The notes under the pieces: model-generated
Database searches by the model: none
Told to the model about the DNA's origin: nothing
Seen by the model: only the letters and a program-made list of their open reading frames with translations
Shown here: in pieces, positions 60,857-64,000 of the stretch
Position numbering within the stretch: position 1 is the first letter of the stretch
Layout: each line of letters begins with the position of its first letter
Assembly: GCF_000517065.1 (NCBI RefSeq)
Contig: NZ_KI912105.1
Location: forward strand, 3,373,725-3,437,724
DNA length: 64,000 bases
From: Alkaliflexus imshenetskii DSM 15055
GTDB taxonomy: Bacteria; Bacteroidota; Bacteroidia; Bacteroidales; Marinilabiliaceae
Direction: 5' to 3'
Position numbers and translations under genes: made by a program

Positions 60857-62803
60857 ATGAAAATTTTCTCAACTACGCTTATTGGATTATGCTTCTTCCT
60901 GATTGGTGCCACACTAAATGCACAACAGGTAGCCAAGGTTTCTAGTCCCGATGGCCATCTTCAACTGTCTGTTTCGGTTGAAAACGGAATGCCAACGTAT
61001 GCAGTCACCTACAAGGGCGCTTCAATTCTGGAAAACTCGCCTTTAGGATTAACCACCAATGAAGGGGATTTCAGCTCAAAAATGAAGTTTGTGGAATCCA
61101 CAAAAGGTGAAGTGAAAAAGCAATATGTGCAGGATCGCATTAAGCATTCGTTCATCACTTACAATGCCAATACGCTGACATGCACCTTTACCAATGCCGA
61201 TGACAGACAAATTTCAGTGCTGTTTCAGGTTAGTAACAACGACATCGCTTTTAGGTATGAACTACCTATGTGGGGAGAAACCCGCGCCTGCGTTGTGAGC
61301 AAAGAGGCAACTGGTTTCAGGTTTCCATCTTTTACAAAGAGCTATCTTTCGCACATGATGAAGCCCATGGAGGCCTTTGCTCGCACATCACCCAGCTATG
61401 AGGCCGGTTACGAAGCCGATTATGCCATCAACCGTAACAACTCTTCCGAAGGTTATGTTTTTCCTGGCCTTTTTCAAGTGGGTGACAATGGATGGGTTTT
61501 GGTTTCTGAAACTGGTGTGACCAGTCTCTATTGTGCCTCGCACTTAAGTAAATATACCGATGGCGTGTTTACCGTTGACTATCCAAATCCTGGGCAAAAC
61601 AATGGTTTTGGAAGCTCTGGTGCACAACTTGGTTTACCGGGCGTAACGCCATGGCGCACCATTACAGTGGGCGAAACACTCAAACCCATTGTTGAAACAA
61701 CCATTGCCTGGGATGTAGTTGATCCGCTTTATGAGCCGTCAAAAAATTACCAGTTTGGACGCAGCACATGGAGCTGGATTATCTGGCAGGATGCTAGTAT
61801 GAATTACGAAGATCAGGTGAAGTATATCGATTTGGCTGCTGCTCTAAATTTTGAGTTCATTCTTATAGATGCCTGGTGGGATGCCAATATTGGCTACGAA
61901 AGAATGGAAGAGTTGGTGCGTTACGCCCGTTCAAAAGGCGTGGGCGTGTTTCTGTGGTACAACTCAAATGGCTCATTTAACGATGCATTCCAGACTCCCA
62001 TCAACAAGATGAATACATCCATCGCCCGTAAAAAAGAGATGAAATGGTTGCTGGATGTGGGTGTGAAGGGTATCAAAGTGGATTTTCTGGGCGGTGACAA
62101 GCAGGAAACCATGCGCCTTTACGAAGATGTATTGTCTGATGCCAATGATTATGGATTGATGGTGAATTTCCACGGTGCCACTCTTCCAAGAGGGTGGGAG
62201 AGGATGTATCCCAACTTTGTTGGCAGCGAAGCTGTTTTGGCATCCGAAATGCTTGTCTTTAGCCAACACGTGCGTGATAATGAGGCTTTTTATGCCACAC
62301 TTCACCCATTCATTCGCAACACTGTTGCCAGCATGGAATTTGGTGGTGTGGTACTTAATAAATATCTGAACAGGGGCAATAGAGAAGGTCAAAAACGGTT
62401 AACAACTGATGCTTTTCAGCTTGCTACCGGTATTCTCTTTCAAAATCCGGTGCAATTTTTTGCACTCACGCCTAACAACCTCACCGATGCGCCGTCCTTT
62501 GCCATCGATTTTATGCGCAATATACCCACTACCTGGAACGAAACCCGCTATGTGGCCGGTTTGCCGGGTAAGTATAGCGTGATAGCCCGTAGAAATGGTG
62601 ATGTGTGGTATGTGGCAGGGGTTAGTGCCGAAAAAACAGCGCAAAAAGTAACACTTGATTTACCCATGTTGGCCGGTCAAACAGTGACACTCTACAACGA
62701 CAAAAAAGATGGCTCTTCATTTATGGAATCAACCAGAGTGCCGGCCAATGGACGAATAGTTGTAACTATTCAGCCAGGTGGCGGTTTTGTGATTGTAAAG
62801 TAA
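60857..62803 (+). CDS. GH97 glycosidase 2, retaining alpha-galactosidase type
   Basis: A 648-residue exported enzyme. ATG at 60857 is preferred over ATG 60845 for the signal peptide (MKIFSTTLIGLCFFLIG, ending LNAQ). The barrel holds Asp409 in GIKVDFLGGDKQ, the retaining-type nucleophile position, and a Glu in VGSEAVLASE is the probable acid/base. It shares the NFHGATLPRGWERMYPN region type with the GH97 at 48663 but differs beyond it (SMEFGGVV instead of SMDYTPVT), so the two may accept different sugars, for example alpha-D-galactose and another alpha-linked residue. Confidence 0.88.
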   Translation: MKIFSTTLIGLCFFLIGATLNAQQVAKVSSPDGHLQLSVSVENGMPTYAVTYKGASILENSPLGLTTNEGDFSSKMKFVESTKGEVKKQYVQDRIKHSFITYNANTLTCTFTNADDRQISVLFQVSNNDIAFRYELPMWGETRACVVSKEATGFRFPSFTKSYLSHMMKPMEAFARTSPSYEAGYEADYAINRNNSSEGYVFPGLFQVGDNGWVLVSETGVTSLYCASHLSKYTDGVFTVDYPNPGQNNGFGSSGAQLGLPGVTPWRTITVGETLKPIVETTIAWDVVDPLYEPSKNYQFGRSTWSWIIWQDASMNYEDQVKYIDLAAALNFEFILIDAWWDANIGYERMEELVRYARSKGVGVFLWYNSNGSFNDAFQTPINKMNTSIARKKEMKWLLDVGVKGIKVDFLGGDKQETMRLYEDVLSDANDYGLMVNFHGATLPRGWERMYPNFVGSEAVLASEMLVFSQHVRDNEAFYATLHPFIRNTVASMEFGGVVLNKYLNRGNREGQKRLTTDAFQLATGILFQNPVQFFALTPNNLTDAPSFAIDFMRNIPTTWNETRYVAGLPGKYSVIARRNGDVWYVAGVSAEKTAQKVTLDLPMLAGQTVTLYNDKKDGSSFMESTRVPANGRIVVTIQPGGGFVIVK

Positions 62804-62841
62804 TTATTGAAAATTAATCAGTTACTTCTAATTTACTACCA

Positions 62842-64000
62842 ATGAATAAAGTTAAACCCGCGCTAAACAAGGCATGCATGTTTGCACTGTTAATCCTGTT
62901 TGCGACACGGTTTGTTTCAGCAGAAGCAGGGGAATCTGCCAAGCAGCAGAAAATCACTCCCATATCCGCCAGGTTTGTTCATCAAGGAGCTGGTAACCCT
63001 TACCTTCCTTTATGGGAGCACTTGCCGGATGGCGAACCGCGCGTTTTTGAAGATCCCGACAATCCCGGAAAATATCGTGCCTATATTATTGGGTCGCACG
63101 ATGTCAGATTCACAAGTTATTGTGGCCCCGATATTAGAATGTGGTCAGCTCCGGTCGAGGATCTTTCCAGTTGGCGCGATGAAGGGCCAATTTTTACCTA
63201 TCATGTAAACGACCAGTGGGACGTGATGTACGCTCCTGATCTTGTGGAGGTGAGGAGAAAAGATGGTACCAAAGAGTATTATCTTTATCCGCACAGTCGT
63301 GGTCGGTACAGAGAGGCCATGGTAGCCAAAGGCAGTCGCCCCGATGGCCCTTTTACAATTATCAACCTTACAGAAGATGGTACGCGCACGCTTCCCGGCA
63401 GCATCGTTGGATTCGACCCGGCAGTGTATGTAGAATATGTGACCGATCCAAACGATCCCGATTTTGAAATCGGTTTCAGAGCTTATGCCTATTGGGGTTT
63501 TCAACGTTCATTTGCGGCACAGCTGGATCAGAACACAATGTACTCATTACGGCCCGGCACCGAAGTTATAGATTACTTCATCCCTTCGAGTTCGAGGTAT
63601 GGCGTGCTCAGAGATCCTGAGGGAACAGTATATCCGCATATTCATCCTGATCAAGATCTGGGCAGCTTTAACTATTTTGAGGCTTCCTCCATTCGTAAGA
63701 TTGGGAACAAGTATGTAACGGTTTTCAGTGGCTACTCAGGTCCTGATTACGGGATGGGCAGCTCAAACTCTACATTGCGTTATGGCTATGGCGACTCCCC
63801 ATTTGGCCCATGGAAAAGTGGCGGTGTTTTGGTCGATTCGCGCGGCCCGGTGCCCAATCAGGATGGTTCAGGGTTAATTGCCACTGGCGGAGGACACAAC
63901 ACGCATGGTAGCATCGAGCAGATAAACGATCAGTGGTATGTGTTCTATCACAGGCCGCCACGTAATTTTGGATATGCTCGTCAGCCAATGGTTGCGCCCA
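62842..64000 (+). CDS. GH43 family glycosidase, 3' truncated by window end
   Basis: The first 386 codons of an exported protein; the frame is still open at base 64000. The signal peptide runs to about residue 28 (RFVSAEA). GH43 features are the opening GNPYLPLWEHLPDGEPRVFE with a likely base Asp in FEDPD, modulator Asp in GFDPAV and acid Glu in YFEASS, and a late conserved HNTHGSIEQ. This resembles the GH43 subfamilies that act as galactosidases or arabinofuranosidases more than the xylosidase type. It begins 39 bases after GH97 and continues the side-chain-trimming block. Confidence 0.85.
   Translation, partial: MNKVKPALNKACMFALLILFATRFVSAEAGESAKQQKITPISARFVHQGAGNPYLPLWEHLPDGEPRVFEDPDNPGKYRAYIIGSHDVRFTSYCGPDIRMWSAPVEDLSSWRDEGPIFTYHVNDQWDVMYAPDLVEVRRKDGTKEYYLYPHSRGRYREAMVAKGSRPDGPFTIINLTEDGTRTLPGSIVGFDPAVYVEYVTDPNDPDFEIGFRAYAYWGFQRSFAAQLDQNTMYSLRPGTEVIDYFIPSSSRYGVLRDPEGTVYPHIHPDQDLGSFNYFEASSIRKIGNKYVTVFSGYSGPDYGMGSSNSTLRYGYGDSPFGPWKSGGVLVDSRGPVPNQDGSGLIATGGGHNTHGSIEQINDQWYVFYHRPPRNFGYARQPMVAP

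Overview
The window is a run of about 40 genes, all on the + strand. It reads as one very large polysaccharide utilisation locus (PUL) of a Bacteroidota bacterium, probably order Bacteroidales. The evidence is a SusD-type lipoprotein followed by a XusE-like surface glycan-binding protein and a GH10 xylanase split by carbohydrate-binding modules (the Bacteroides/Prevotella xylan-PUL core order), many Bacteroidota-style lipoproteins, absence of clear Shine-Dalgarno sequences, and a possible type IX secretion C-terminal domain. The target appears to be a heavily decorated glucuronoarabinoxylan. The SusC transporter and any hybrid two-component regulator must lie outside the window.

Layout. 1-4674: partial susD, xusE-like and xyn10A, closed by a strong terminator. 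4791-5838: about 1 kb of AT-rich non-coding DNA with five exact copies of TATCTAAAAT and a terminator that follows no recognisable gene. 5839-14983: backbone attack, namely a GH5 fused to a GH43-like module that has lost all three catalytic acids, a GH43 xylosidase/arabinofuranosidase, a GH8 reducing-end xylanase, and an esterase-GH10 fusion. 15269-23951: de-esterification, with four intact tandem CE1-type esterases plus the fossil of a fifth, a type-B carboxylesterase, a CE6-like esterase and another alpha/beta hydrolase. 24482-29436: an AT-rich two-gene cassette (giant GH3 and an esterase) bracketed by two ~380 bp direct repeats. 30206-37589: LacI regulator, fucU, GH95, fucP, aldo/keto reductase and zinc alcohol dehydrogenase, a self-contained L-fucose or, more likely here, L-galactose unit. 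37667-64000: side-chain trimming, with three GH43-CBM6 paralogues, GH2, a thioredoxin-like protein, two GH31, two GH97, GH3, GH43, GH51 and a final GH43 cut by the window end.

How it fits together. Surface lipoproteins and the split GH10 would bind and cut the backbone. Esterases remove acetyl and feruloyl groups. Exported GH43, GH51, GH95, GH2, GH97 and GH31 enzymes strip arabinose, L-galactose/fucose, galactose and alpha-xylose, and GH3, GH8 and GH43 enzymes finish xylo-oligosaccharides. The GH95 carries Thr at a position where, from memory, Thr rather than His goes with alpha-L-galactosidase activity. With FucU, FucP, an aldose-reductase-like enzyme and a polyol-dehydrogenase-like enzyme, this suggests L-galactose salvage, possibly through the achiral alditol galactitol. 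No tRNA, rRNA, CRISPR or transposase gene was seen.
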